Positions 7,868 through 16,862 of a stretch of DNA of 64,000 bases are shown one piece after another. The first letter of the stretch is position 1, and every line of letters begins with the position of its first letter. This DNA comes from Oscillospiraceae bacterium (GTDB taxonomy: Bacteria; Bacillota; Clostridia; Oscillospirales; Oscillospiraceae): positions 1 through 64,000 of the forward strand of contig CACZDN010000014.1 in assembly GCA_902779945.1 (NCBI GenBank), given 5' to 3'. The translations under genes were made by a program, and so were the position numbers. Below the pieces are notes generated by a model. It ran no database searches, was not told where the DNA came from, and saw nothing but the letters and a program-made list of their open reading frames with translations.

Positions 7868-9297
7868 GCCTCCTTTTTCAGCTTTTGTATGCTCTTGTAC
7901 AGGATGCCTCTTTGCTGCTCCGCAACGGCAAGCGCCGCTGCACGCAGATTCAGCGACCCGACAGCCGCTGAAAAGGCATTTTCGGCATAATCCCCCGCAT
8001 CATCAAAAAAGGCCGCAAGATCTTCTTTTCCAGGAGCGGTTGTTGCCGCCTGGTCGCAGAAATGCCAGAAGCGTTTCTCACATGCCTGATAATACTGCTG
8101 TAGGGAAAGTGAAGCGGTAGCATCCGGAAAAACCGCAATTTTGGAAAAAGCCTTGCGAAGCGCGTTTGCCAAGGTTTCCGACGTTTGTATGCACAATCGC
8201 AGCATGTCCACAGTATTGCCCTTTTCCGTCAGGGCAAGGGGGAAGGAAAAGCTATGTCGGTATATCCCGAGATAACTCGCTTGACTGGTTTCAACACCAT
8301 AGAGCGTGAGATCGACAGTATCACAATACTGGTGATTTCGATAGAAGGTCAAAAGCTGTGACGCCTGTCCTCCGGGGATATTGACAATATCACATAGATT
8401 GCGCCAGATCGCCTTGTCTGCGCTCGGACGCATCGGGAAGAAACCGTCCTTCCCAAGCCTATAGGTAACATAAGGATCGCGCCAGCTCGGTTTGTTTACA
8501 AAGTTTTCTCCTTGACACAGATAAACAGAAGACACGGTCCCGTCTTCGTTGGGAAGCAAGTGAATTCTTCGCGTTGGAAACAGCATTCCGTGGAGCCATG
8601 AGGTTTTACCGATTTCCTGTTTGGGTATAACCGGAGTGGTTCTTCTCCACAGAACAGGCGGAGAGTCGAACTGTATGCCTATGCTGTCGATGGGAAGCAA
8701 TGTAAATACAAGGCTTTCAAACAGATTATTTCCTTGTATAACACCATAATATGGCGGCGAGGCGTTCACACCGGATGGGTAGCCCTGTGCTGCAGCCGTG
8801 CAGAACAGATATGTTGTCAGCAAGAGTCGCATAGCTTCGTCCGGAGTGATCCTTGCGGTGGATTTGGAGCCGTGGTCAAAATGCGTATGGTTGTTGCCGT
8901 TGGCTCGTGTAAAATCGAGAACTGTTACCGGTTTAGGCTCACCATCAAGTGCAGGATCAAATTTGCTTTGCAGGAACGGTCTTTCTACGTCAAAGAGATC
9001 AAAACTGACTCCCTCGGACCGGCAAAGAGCTATATACTTTTCAATCGCAGTTTCGTCAAAGCTGCCGGCATCCAGCAAGTCTTCGATGTCAGATTCACTT
9101 TCCGGCCGCAACGCATCCATTAAAAACAACCCAAGGAAGCGATACAGGCTATACTCTTCCAACGGAGACGCCGAGAAAATCTCACGCAGTTCATGCGCAT
9201 TAACAAGGGTTTCTCTGATGCCAAGCATTTTTTCCGTACCATCTAAGGTTACAACCGGAATCCATGCTTGATTCAGAACATCAAACGTCGCGCTCAT
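7858..9297 (-). CDS. casA: Cse1/CasA (Cas8e) Cascade large subunit
   Basis: Recognises the PAM and recruits Cas3. 479 residues. It begins FDVLNQAWIPVVTLDG, the standard Cse1 opening, followed by LREIFSASPLEEYSLYRFL. The later GNNHTHFDHG and YLFCTAAAQGYPSGVNASPP segments also fit the family. It overlaps the stop of cas3 by 4 bases (ATGA). Intact, so interference should be possible for the existing spacers. Confidence 0.95.
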   Translation of the reverse strand: MSATFDVLNQAWIPVVTLDGTEKMLGIRETLVNAHELREIFSASPLEEYSLYRFLGLFLMDALRPESESDIEDLLDAGSFDETAIEKYIALCRSEGVSFDLFDVERPFLQSKFDPALDGEPKPVTVLDFTRANGNNHTHFDHGSKSTARITPDEAMRLLLTTYLFCTAAAQGYPSGVNASPPYYGVIQGNNLFESLVFTLLPIDSIGIQFDSPPVLWRRTTPVIPKQEIGKTSWLHGMLFPTRRIHLLPNEDGTVSSVYLCQGENFVNKPSWRDPYVTYRLGKDGFFPMRPSADKAIWRNLCDIVNIPGGQASQLLTFYRNHQYCDTVDLTLYGVETSQASYLGIYRHSFSFPLALTEKGNTVDMLRLCIQTSETLANALRKAFSKIAVFPDATASLSLQQYYQACEKRFWHFCDQAATTAPGKEDLAAFFDDAGDYAENAFSAAVGSLNLRAAALAVAEQQRGILYKSIQKLKKEACL

Positions 9298-11846
9298 AAC
9301 TCACCTTCTTTTATAATCAATCCCAGTTCGGGGTCAAAGCGTAGAATTTTTCCGTTTTCCAGATGGGCTTGTCCTTTTTCATCTGTAGAGACAATCCTGA
9401 TTCCGGATAACAGCATCGCGCCTTTTATACTCCAATCATCAGGCAGTCTTCCCAAACTGCTGATTCTTACAGAAACGCTTTGTCTCATCACTTGTTCAGC
9501 AATATTACGATCCCAGACAGACGCAACTCTACATTCTCCCCGTGCTTTCATAAAAGGCTGTAAGGATGTCATCTCCTCCGACGAAAGGAGCGCGATTCTG
9601 ACCGAAGGTTCTCCAAGGCGCGTTTTCACCGACAGATTGAACGAGTCCTCGTCGTCATCATAAAGTGCAAAACCATCCAATGCGGAGAACAGCTTATCCG
9701 GAGGATTCAGCAGATACTGCTGGCTTGCTCCCGCGTCAAGCTCATCCTGCAAAACTTTCTTCATCCAGCCCCTTATCTCTTCTTCAGGAGCATTCGAGGA
9801 ATCATAGCCCTCCTGCACCATGGGGGCAAGGTCTTTCGGAATCTGAATGCTGGTTCTGGCCAAAAGTATACGCCGTGAGCTGTTCAACAGGCATTCCGGA
9901 TAGACATAAGCGCTTGCGCCATAGTTCCGATCCACGCCCGGCATCAGCACCGTGACCGATGCTGCGTTATGAGAGGCTGGGCGTTCGGTGTTTTCATGGC
10001 GGAACACTCGGCCCATTCGCTGGAGAAGCAAATCTATTGGGGCTATCGCGGTTAACATAACGTCAAAGTCTACATCCAATGACTGCTCGACAACCTGTGT
10101 TGCGACCAGAATGGATTTCTTGGGACGATTGGACTTTTCTTTCCCGTATTTAAGAATACATTCTTTCTCAATTACTGCCCGTTGGCCAGCCGGGAACTGT
10201 GCATGAAACAGAAGCAGATCTCCGTCATACCGTTCCTTGATAGCCGAATAGACAACCTGCGCCTCTTTGACGGTATTCAGCAATACGCAGATGCAGCCAC
10301 CGTCTTCCACTTCGTTGATCGCTGTCTCCGCAATAATATTAGGTTTATCCAATATAGGGCTTAGTTTTGTTGAGATTGTCAAGCGGTGACTTGTTTCGGA
10401 TATCATGCACTCTTGCACATCTCCGCTGTTTCCGAGCAACGTAATGAGCGGATAGGCTCCAGATAATCGCTGGGACGTATAGGGAGCAAGCAGTTTCTCC
10501 TTCAAAGAAGGTGGTAATGTAGCCGACAGCATCACGACCGGGATCTGTAATGCTTTACACCATTCCAACAAGCGGACAAGAATTTCACTCATATACGCAT
10601 CATAAGAGTGTATTTCATCAATGATCAAAACCTTGTTCGACAGCCCTAGCAGGCGAAGCACACCGTACTTTACATTCGTCGCGGCAAACATGGCCTGATC
10701 CACAGTTCCAACGGCGTATTGTCCCAAGAGGCCACGTTTCAAAGGTGCAAGCCAAGTGGCTATTTCACTCTGCTCATCAGGTGAGTTGGACGAATATATC
10801 TGCGGAGTTTCCAACCAGGCCATCGAATGTAGCAGTCGTACTACAGATGATAAATTGTGCATTCCTAAAAGAGCATGTGCCCGTGTTACCATCTGGTTAG
10901 CGGTAGCGGCTGTCGGAAGTGCAATATAGAAACCGTCTTTTCCCCATTGCGACGCCATCTGAACAGCAGCATAGATACCAGCCTCTGTTTTCCCTTCTCC
11001 CATGGGTGCTTCAATCAGGACGGCGAGGGGCTTTATTCTCGCGGAATGTATCTGACGCTCAATTTCGCGCTGCATAGGCCGCTTTCCATTAACAGGAATA
11101 TTGGGCCATAGACCGCAAAAATCCTGCGGCCAAGTGACATGCTTTGGCTTTAAGCCGCTCTCAAGCAGAAACTTTTGTGCTATTGCCTGGATTCTATCAT
11201 CAGCATTGTCGTCCCTGATCCAAGCTTCCGCATCGGAAAAACTGCTTCCGGATGCTATCCAGTCCGAGAGGATCATAACACCAAGCAGCACCGAAGCTAT
11301 GGAGCCCTGCTTTTCTTTCTGGAAGGATGGGAGCCGAATGGCTTGATCTCCGAGAAACTTTTTCTTCAGTTCAGCCTCCAGAGACACGCGGAACGCTTGC
11401 CAAGCAGAGTTCTGATTGTAGCTTCCGTTTCCCGTTTTCCCTTGGTGATGTGCTCCTACAATCTTTGACATTAGAGTGCAGGACTGTCGATTCTCCCCAC
11501 ACTCTTTCCAAAACGTGCGGAGGAAACTCTGCCCTGTTTTTTCATGCCTGATTCCGGGCATGAACACTTCATGCAGTGTCGATTCGCTTTCTATCGCTTG
11601 CCTTATTTCCTCATCTTTTACCTGAAAGCTGTATTCTATTTTCCCGAGGTCATGCAGCGAAACAAGATAACCGACAAAGCCCGTCAATTGATCTCTGTCC
11701 ATTGACAGGTCATCGCATAGCTGCTCTCTAACCCCCGCAGATAACAGTTCGTCCACGAGAACCATGGCAACCATGCCACTGATTTTCGCATGCGTGGGAA
11801 CTGATTGAAATGGTGAAGTTTTTGCCCAAAAATCACTGCTATTCAT
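9294..11846 (-). CDS. cas3: Cas3 helicase-nuclease
   Basis: Degrades target DNA after recruitment by Cascade. 850 residues. An N-terminal HD nuclease domain (HAKISGMVAM; SLHDLGKIEYSFQ; later VGAHHQGK) is followed by an SF2 helicase with Walker A EAPMGEGKTEAG, the DEIH box in VLIIDEIHSYD, motif III MLSATLP and the motif VI segment QRMGRVFRH. All key residues are visible, so the enzyme looks functional. First gene of the minus-strand cas operon. Confidence 0.96.
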   Translation of the reverse strand: MNSSDFWAKTSPFQSVPTHAKISGMVAMVLVDELLSAGVREQLCDDLSMDRDQLTGFVGYLVSLHDLGKIEYSFQVKDEEIRQAIESESTLHEVFMPGIRHEKTGQSFLRTFWKECGENRQSCTLMSKIVGAHHQGKTGNGSYNQNSAWQAFRVSLEAELKKKFLGDQAIRLPSFQKEKQGSIASVLLGVMILSDWIASGSSFSDAEAWIRDDNADDRIQAIAQKFLLESGLKPKHVTWPQDFCGLWPNIPVNGKRPMQREIERQIHSARIKPLAVLIEAPMGEGKTEAGIYAAVQMASQWGKDGFYIALPTAATANQMVTRAHALLGMHNLSSVVRLLHSMAWLETPQIYSSNSPDEQSEIATWLAPLKRGLLGQYAVGTVDQAMFAATNVKYGVLRLLGLSNKVLIIDEIHSYDAYMSEILVRLLEWCKALQIPVVMLSATLPPSLKEKLLAPYTSQRLSGAYPLITLLGNSGDVQECMISETSHRLTISTKLSPILDKPNIIAETAINEVEDGGCICVLLNTVKEAQVVYSAIKERYDGDLLLFHAQFPAGQRAVIEKECILKYGKEKSNRPKKSILVATQVVEQSLDVDFDVMLTAIAPIDLLLQRMGRVFRHENTERPASHNAASVTVLMPGVDRNYGASAYVYPECLLNSSRRILLARTSIQIPKDLAPMVQEGYDSSNAPEEEIRGWMKKVLQDELDAGASQQYLLNPPDKLFSALDGFALYDDDEDSFNLSVKTRLGEPSVRIALLSSEEMTSLQPFMKARGECRVASVWDRNIAEQVMRQSVSVRISSLGRLPDDWSIKGAMLLSGIRIVSTDEKGQAHLENGKILRFDPELGLIIKEGEL

Positions 11847-11921
11847 GACATTTTCAAATTCTTACGTCTTTTGACACTGTCCTTAAGTACATATTTCCTC
11901 GAATACTTCTATAATATCTGT

Positions 11922-11950
11922 ATTCTACACAGCCTCAAGCCGTATTTCAA
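11922..11950 (-). promoter_or_regulatory. Candidate cas operon promoter
   Basis: On the minus strand, TTGAAA (11950-11945) and TAGAAT (11927-11922) are separated by 17 bases, about 75 bases upstream of cas3. With the leader gone, this is the only visible promoter that could also drive the array. Prediction from consensus only. Confidence 0.5.
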
Positions 11951-12010
11951 CACGAATTCAACTGTCATATCCAGAAAACAAGATGTTAAAAACCACTTCA
12001 AACATTCCCG

Positions 12011-12039
12011 TTGTTTTTTATCATTTACCATGCTACAAT
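12011..12039 (+). promoter_or_regulatory. Candidate promoter of the MNT/HEPN pair
   Basis: TTGTTT (12011-12016) and TACAAT (12034-12039) with a 17-base spacer, ending about 24 bases before the MNT start codon. Confidence 0.5.
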
Positions 12040-12062
12040 AATTGCAGAGAGGAGTGATTACC

Positions 12063-12404
12063 ATGCGAAGCCAGCAAGAAGTCAGTGCGATTATCAATCA
12101 GCTTTGTTCCGGTCTAAAGCCGCTGTTCCCGCAGGGCTCCATGGAGGCCATTCTGTTCGGCTCCTATGCGCGTGGAGAGGCGGACGCCGAATCGGATATC
12201 GACGTGATGGTGCTGGTGGATTCCTCTCGTCAGGACATCTCGGAAAAAACTTGGGAAATCAGTAGCGTGGCCGCCGATCTGCTTCTGGATCGCGGTGTGA
12301 TGGTTTCCCCAATCGTGGAGAATCGTCGCTATTTCCAGGATAACATTGGATTTCTGCCTTTCTATCAGAATATCGCGCGGGAAGGAGTGCGTTACAGTGC
12401 TTGA
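12063..12404 (+). CDS. MNT-type nucleotidyltransferase (MntA-like antitoxin)
   Basis: A minimal nucleotidyltransferase of 113 residues, with the Pol-beta signature LFGSYARGEADAESDIDVMV (GSx10DxD). In MNT/HEPN toxin-antitoxin modules this protein AMPylates and silences the HEPN partner. The ATG at 12063 is chosen because AGAGGAGTG lies 8 bases upstream; the ATG at 12042 lacks a ribosome site. The gene overlaps the following HEPN gene by 8 bases. It lies divergently beside cas3; such pairs are common near defence loci, but any link to CRISPR is inference. Confidence 0.85.
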   Translation: MRSQQEVSAIINQLCSGLKPLFPQGSMEAILFGSYARGEADAESDIDVMVLVDSSRQDISEKTWEISSVAADLLLDRGVMVSPIVENRRYFQDNIGFLPFYQNIAREGVRYSA

Positions 12405-12801
12405 CGCTGCAAGAATCGACCTGTCGAAATATCGACTGGAGCGAGCAGGAGAGATGCTCAAAACCGCCCGCCGTGATCTCGACGCGGGGGACTATGCCTC
12501 CGCGAACAATCGCGCTTACTATTGCATTTTTCACGCTATGCGTGCCACGCTGGCGCTGACCGGCGAGGATTACAAAAAGCATTCCGGCGTAATCTCCCGG
12601 TTTTCGGAGCAATATTTGAAAACCAAACTTCTTTCGCCGGAGTTGAGTAAGATTATCTCTATGGCGTCCATCATTCGCAATCGCAGCGATTATGAGGATT
12701 TTTACATCTGCTCTATTTCCGACACCAAGAAACTGGTTTCGGATGCGGCATTGTTTCTGAATACCGTTACGGCGTTCTTGGAAACGCAATATTACAAATA
12801 A
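12397..12801 (+). CDS. HEPN-domain protein (partner of the MNT protein)
   Basis: 134 residues, starting at GTG 12397 with GAAGGAG 9 bases upstream, overlapping the MNT stop. The fold markers are an N-terminal helix pair (LERAGEMLKTARRDLDAGDY), the NRAYYCIFHAMRA segment and a C-terminal helix. The Rx4-6H RNase motif of HepT-type toxins is not seen; the equivalent place reads RNRSDY, typical of the PF05168 HEPN group. RNase activity is therefore doubtful. Together with the MNT gene it could be a toxin-antitoxin pair or a nucleotide-transfer/substrate-binding pair. Confidence 0.82.
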   Translation: MLDAARIDLSKYRLERAGEMLKTARRDLDAGDYASANNRAYYCIFHAMRATLALTGEDYKKHSGVISRFSEQYLKTKLLSPELSKIISMASIIRNRSDYEDFYICSISDTKKLVSDAALFLNTVTAFLETQYYK

Positions 12802-12804
12802 AAA

Positions 12805-12844
12805 ATGGCCAGGGATTTGACGGTACGTCGCCACCCCTAGCCAT
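12805..12844 (-). terminator. Hairpin terminator between convergent genes
   Basis: ATGGCcAGGG and CCCTaGCCAT form a stem. On the minus strand it is followed by a run of six T, so it terminates the leftward DUF6809 remnant and may also serve the HEPN gene. Confidence 0.55.
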
Positions 12845-12853
12845 GTTCATGTA

Positions 12854-13090
12854 TCAGATTTCTTTCATTTTTCCCTCGGTAAGCACATCCATCATGATCT
12901 TTGCACCGAGGCGGAAAGCATATATAAATGACTCACAGTCTGTCAGCACATTGACCTCGTGCTGCGCGGTCATGTAGGCTTCAAACTGCTCCTTCTGCTT
13001 TTCCGTCAGGGTATCGAGCAGGGCATTTCCAGCCTTCACGACCTCATTGAGCGCCTTGGAATACTGGCTATCCTTTTTGAAGCTAAGTAC
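12854..13090 (-). pseudogene. DUF6809-type transposon gene, 5'-truncated
   Basis: The readable frame gives KDSQYSKALNEVVKAGNALL, then LTEKQKEQFEAYMTAQHEV and SFIYAFRLGAKIMMDVL. This matches the C-terminal two thirds of the small DUF6809 proteins found in clostridial mobile elements. The frame stays open upstream to about 13090 with no start or ribosome site, so the N-terminus is lost. Beyond it, the non-coding DNA to about 13320 (minus strand) resembles other mobile-element debris. No function is expected. Confidence 0.6.
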
Positions 13091-13317
13091 AGCAGAGTAA
13101 AAGTGCTGTTTACCGAAACTTGTGGGGAAAAACGTCTCTGTTTGACGGAGACAAACAGCCCACTTTGAGCCAACCGTTTTGCCTTGCCGCCGCGGCTGCT
13201 GTCTTCCTGGTGGATTGTCCCGCTGCTTGCCCGTGGCTTGCCAGTCGTTTGCCCCGTGGGAAATATTTCGGCATGGATTTGTGAGAGGTTACCCCCTCGG
13301 ACAGGCGACATTTTCAA

Positions 13318-13466
13318 AGGTTACTATAAAAGCTGATGCTTATATAGTAATTTTGGAGCGCGCGAAATCCTCGCCGCTCATGCGGCAACCGGATTTCATG
13401 CAAATGTAAGTCCCCATAAATCAGCTTTTATTTATTGTGGCGAGGCTTGCCGCATGGGGATTTATA
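13318..13466 (+). repeat. Structured intergenic repeat, uninterrupted copy
   Basis: Contains TTACTATAAA..TATAGTAA, the block CGAAATCCTCGCCGCTCA (13358), GCGGCAACCGG, an inverted pair ATAAAAGCTGAT/ATCAGCTTTTAT, and a second pair AAGTCCCCATAAAT/ATGGGGATTTAT around GCGAGGCTTGCCGC. The same modules occur in the same order and orientation at 45092-45400, where a MITE is inserted. It lies just upstream of the condensation-fold gene. Confidence 0.75.
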
Positions 13467-13491
13467 TTCAAAAGTATTTATGGAGGTATAC

Positions 13492-14766
13492 ATGGAACAG
13501 AAGCTGTTTACGGAGCTGCGTCCGTTATATGTGACAAGCAGGGAAAGCCCCAATGAGATCCGAATCCGGATCCGTATGCGCGACCTGATTGATCCGACCA
13601 TTCTTCGCCATGCCGTGGATACGACGATGGAGCGTTACCCGTATTTCCTCGTTGAGTTGCGGAAAAAGGATACGCATTATGTTTTCGTGGAAAACCATCG
13701 GCCTGTGGTAATCACCAATTCCCTTCACGGCGTGGCGCTTAATTCCGCGGACTCCAATTTCCATATGATCGCGTTCTGCTGGCAGGACAACTGGATCATC
13801 CTGGATGTATTCCATGGCATGACAGATGGAACAGGCGCGTATGAAGTGCTGAGGACCCTTCTCTTTTACTATTGTTCGGAGCGATATGATATTCAGCTGC
13901 AGGCGGAGGGAATCCGTCTGGTTGGGGATGATATCCCTGCGGAGGAGTGGACTGATCCTGTGGCAAACAGGACCGATCTTCCGGCCCCCAGGCGGAATGA
14001 GCAAATGTCCGATGCGCTGAATCTCATCGCTTCGGCCGGTCTTGAGAAGGATCACCGTCATACCGTATACAGCATTGCCATCTCCGAATCCGAATTCATG
14101 AAATTCAGTCTGGATAACGATGGCAGTCCCGGCACCATGGTCTCCCTGCTGCTGAGCCGGGCCATTGCGAAGCTGTTTCCCTACGCAAAGGACATTATCC
14201 GCATCACCCTTTGCGTAAATCAGCGAAAGGCGCTTCATACGCCGCTGGCACATCAGAGCCTGGTTGGCGGTGCGTTTCTGGAGTATAAGGACAAAATGCG
14301 CGAATGGCCTCTGGACAGGCAGGCGACTGCTTACCGGGGGATGGTTTTCGCCCAAACCGAGGAAGAGAATGTGCTGATGGGCGTGGCCTCAATCAAGGGG
14401 ATCAACGGGCTTCTCCTCTCCAAGGAGAGCGACCAGGAGCGTCTCGGGGTGGCGGGTTATATCAACGCACTGGCGGCCAGAGTCATCACAGCAACCGTAA
14501 GCTATGTGGGAAAGGCGAATTATAAAGAAGCCGAACAGTATATTCGCGATTTCAGAACGTGGACGTCCTCTGCGGCCAACGGTTTAACCGTTGAAATATC
14601 CGCAGTCAACGGCCGGTTCACCCTTGACTTTCTCCAAACGTTTTCAAGTCCCATCTTTGTGAATGCTTTTCTGAAGGAGCTGGAGGAAAATGGGATCGTC
14701 TACGATCTCCAGGATGTAAATGAGCTGGAGCTTCCGAACATAAAGCTCCCATGGACGGAGCAATAA
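13492..14766 (+). CDS. Stand-alone condensation-fold acyltransferase
   Basis: 424 residues, ATG at 13492 after TGGAGG. The protein has the chloramphenicol-acetyltransferase/condensation fold: N-terminal acceptor half (TILRHAVDTTMERYPYFLVEL) and the catalytic motif in DVFHGMTDGTGAYEVL (H-x3-DG, with one His rather than HH). A second half contains ITLCVNQRK and the latch-like region near NAFLKELEENGI. Related proteins act as alcohol or amine acyltransferases or as free condensation domains. No carrier protein or ligase is adjacent; the nearest are the ligases at 22-28 kb and the carrier-protein cluster at 40-44 kb. Substrates unknown. Confidence 0.7.
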   Translation: MEQKLFTELRPLYVTSRESPNEIRIRIRMRDLIDPTILRHAVDTTMERYPYFLVELRKKDTHYVFVENHRPVVITNSLHGVALNSADSNFHMIAFCWQDNWIILDVFHGMTDGTGAYEVLRTLLFYYCSERYDIQLQAEGIRLVGDDIPAEEWTDPVANRTDLPAPRRNEQMSDALNLIASAGLEKDHRHTVYSIAISESEFMKFSLDNDGSPGTMVSLLLSRAIAKLFPYAKDIIRITLCVNQRKALHTPLAHQSLVGGAFLEYKDKMREWPLDRQATAYRGMVFAQTEEENVLMGVASIKGINGLLLSKESDQERLGVAGYINALAARVITATVSYVGKANYKEAEQYIRDFRTWTSSAANGLTVEISAVNGRFTLDFLQTFSSPIFVNAFLKELEENGIVYDLQDVNELELPNIKLPWTEQ

Positions 14767-14797
14767 CTCCAGTTTATCGAATAAAACGGCGAGAAGC

Positions 14798-14846
14798 ATA
14801 ATACCGGCTTACAAAAGCGCATCCCGCTTTTGTAAGCCGGTATTAT
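14798..14846. terminator. Bidirectional hairpin terminator
   Basis: A perfect 22-bp stem (ATAATACCGGCTTAC... / ...GTAAGCCGGTATTAT) with a 5-base loop lies between the convergent condensation gene and the kinase gene. It overlaps the kinase stop codon. Confidence 0.8.
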
Positions 14847-16048
14847 GACGACTGCACGGGGACGAAGATCGTTACTCTTGTTCCGCCCGCCTCCCGCGGT
14901 ACGATTTCCAGCGTTCCGCCGCACATGGAGCTCAGCCGGGACTGTATGCTTTCAAGGGTTGCGTGCGGCTCGCTGTCTTTCGACGGGTCATAGCCTGGGC
15001 CGTTGTCTTCCACAGTGATTCGGACACCCGCTTCCATTCTCTCCGTAACGATGGAGATATGCAGCGGTTCAAGGTTCGGGTCAAGCCCGTGCTTGACGGC
15101 GTTTTCCACAATAGGTTGAAGCGTCAGCGGCGGGAGGCGGAAAGCGGTGAACGGCGTGTCAAACGCTACAGACAGCTGTCCTTCAAACCGGGCCTGCTCC
15201 ACTGCGAGATAGGCGCCTGTGTGTTCCAGCTCCTTTTCGAAGGGAATCGCTTCCTCCTCGACAATCGCGTTGAAATTGCTTTGCAGATAGCGGGAAAAAT
15301 CCCGTATGACCTGCTGAGCCTTTTGTGGATCCAGACCGCAGAGATAATAGATGCTCATCAGCGTGTTGAAGATGAAATGGGGCCGCATTTGCAGCACGGC
15401 AATACGCGCCCGTTGCCGCGCGGCATCTTCCTTCTGCTCCTGGTATCGGCGAACCAGATCGCTCAGCAGAAGCAGCTCTGCAAGAACGCTCTGGGTATAG
15501 GACGGCGTAAGGAAGCTGATGATAAAGCTGAACCGCTGCATGCGGCTCAGCTTTTTCCGTCTTTGGTGCAGGGCAATCAAACGAACCGCCGGCAGGGCGA
15601 AAGCCATGCCCAGATAAAAGACAGGCCAAGGAGCTCCCTCCACAACGTAGTCTGGTGTGACCGTTATGGCGCCGGTCAGCAGATGAAAAAACTCGACCGT
15701 AAGGCTTAGGCCGGTCATCGCGTACAGGATATACATGACCCTGCTCCTGTGCCAGTCCTCCCCGCAGCAATGGAGAAAATATGCCGTCACAAGCATGGGC
15801 AGGATCGGCGTGAGCAGCGTGTCGGCCAGAAACAGCGCACGGCATAAGGGAAGAGGAGCGCGGTAAAAAAAGGCGGCGCTTTCCGCCAGATCAACCGCGG
15901 AAAGCACAAGCACAAAGGACAGGATCGCGATGCCCATGCGCATGGGCCACTTGTCGACACGGCGTGCGATGAAGAGAAAAGCCAGACCGAACAACCCAAA
16001 CAGTATCGCCGCGATTTCTGCCAGGGATGATATGCTTATCCACGCCAT
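14843..16048 (-). CDS. LytS-family membrane sensor histidine kinase
   Basis: 401 residues. The N-terminal ~190 residues form about six membrane segments with short loops. Then comes a short coiled coil (YQEQKEDAARQRARIAVLQ) and the His_kinase box MRPHFIFNTLMSIYYL with the phosphorylated His at about residue 224. A HATPase domain follows (LQPIVENAVKHGL, VEDNGPGY). The ATG at 16048 overlaps the regulator stop as TAATG; the open frame extends upstream but without a start signal. It pairs with the upstream XRE-receiver regulator. Ligand unknown. Confidence 0.88.
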   Translation of the reverse strand: MAWISISSLAEIAAILFGLFGLAFLFIARRVDKWPMRMGIAILSFVLVLSAVDLAESAAFFYRAPLPLCRALFLADTLLTPILPMLVTAYFLHCCGEDWHRSRVMYILYAMTGLSLTVEFFHLLTGAITVTPDYVVEGAPWPVFYLGMAFALPAVRLIALHQRRKKLSRMQRFSFIISFLTPSYTQSVLAELLLLSDLVRRYQEQKEDAARQRARIAVLQMRPHFIFNTLMSIYYLCGLDPQKAQQVIRDFSRYLQSNFNAIVEEEAIPFEKELEHTGAYLAVEQARFEGQLSVAFDTPFTAFRLPPLTLQPIVENAVKHGLDPNLEPLHISIVTERMEAGVRITVEDNGPGYDPSKDSEPHATLESIQSRLSSMCGGTLEIVPREAGGTRVTIFVPVQSS

Positions 16049-16638
16049 TACAGCAGCCCCATTACAGGATAGCGCAGCCGGGAGAGCTCCCTGCGCACCT
16101 CCTCCGCGTCGAACGGCTTGAGCAGGAACCCGCTTGCGCCGACGCTCCACGCGTCGAGGGAATACTCCGGAAATGCGGTGAGAAAAATCACATTGGTATG
16201 GGGACGCAACTCAAGCATCTGACGGCACAGCTCCAGCCCGCTGGATCGCCCCAACTCGATGTCCAGAAAAACAAGCGCTACCGGGTTTTCCCGAAAAAAG
16301 GCCAGAGCCTCCAGGGACTTCGTAAAGCCGACAACATTAGCGTTGGGCATCAGCTCGCGCAAAACGGGTAGCGCTCCGTCAAGGGTGATGGGGTCGTCGT
16401 CCAGCAGCAGAACACTGGGAATCTCACTGCGCTCGCCCGCAGCTGCCATCAGCGCTGTGGTGTCCACGCCCAAAGCCTCGGCAATTTTGTAGAGCATATC
16501 GATGCTTGGGACACGGCGGCCCGCCTCCCAGTTTGTGACGCTGCCGCGCTCTACATGCAGACGGTCTGCCAACTGCTTCTGAGACAGGCCCTTTTCGGTT
16601 CTCAGGCGGCGCAGAGTTTCACCAATAAGTAGAGCCAT
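16048..16638 (-). CDS. XRE helix-turn-helix plus receiver-domain response regulator
   Basis: 196 residues in an unusual order: an XRE/Cro helix-turn-helix at residues 5-62 (LRRLRTEKGLSQKQLADRLH, SVTNWEAGRRVPS), then a receiver domain from about residue 72. The receiver has acidic pocket LLLDDD, phospho-Asp in LVFLDIE, Thr in FLTAF and Lys in LLKPF. There is no C-terminal output domain, so the HTH is the DNA-binding part. It is the first gene of a two-gene operon with the kinase. The divergent intergenic region holds repeated GGATTCATTC motifs that are plausible binding sites. Confidence 0.88.
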   Translation of the reverse strand: MALLIGETLRRLRTEKGLSQKQLADRLHVERGSVTNWEAGRRVPSIDMLYKIAEALGVDTTALMAAAGERSEIPSVLLLDDDPITLDGALPVLRELMPNANVVGFTKSLEALAFFRENPVALVFLDIELGRSSGLELCRQMLELRPHTNVIFLTAFPEYSLDAWSVGASGFLLKPFDAEEVRRELSRLRYPVMGLL

Positions 16639-16732
16639 GACGTATCTCGTTCCTTTCTTCTATCTGAATAAAAGAATAAACAATCCGGGGAAAAAGCGCA
16701 AGAGGCGAAAACAAGAATCGGGGGATTCATTC

Positions 16733-16830
16733 TGAAGCCTCCCCCCTTGTTTTTTTATGCTTTTTCTGGTATATTAAAAAATCCAAAGACGTTGCAGTGG
16801 ATAACAGAATGAATCCCAACGGATTCATTC
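16733..16830. promoter_or_regulatory. Candidate operators of the XRE-receiver regulator
   Basis: GAATGAATCC (16807-16816), four bases, then GGATTCATTC (16821-16830) form a perfect 10-bp inverted repeat 33 bases before the next gene. A third half-site, GGATTCATTC, lies at 16733-16742. All are in the region between the divergent regulator and the 142-residue membrane protein. Confidence 0.6.
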
Positions 16831-16862
16831 ACGAAGAAAATCAATTTTAAGAGGAAAAAATC

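Noticed and set aside
12011-12801. MNT/HEPN pair as an accessory CRISPR component
   Set aside because: It is on the opposite strand with its own promoter and is not part of any known type I-E set. Adjacency alone is not evidence.
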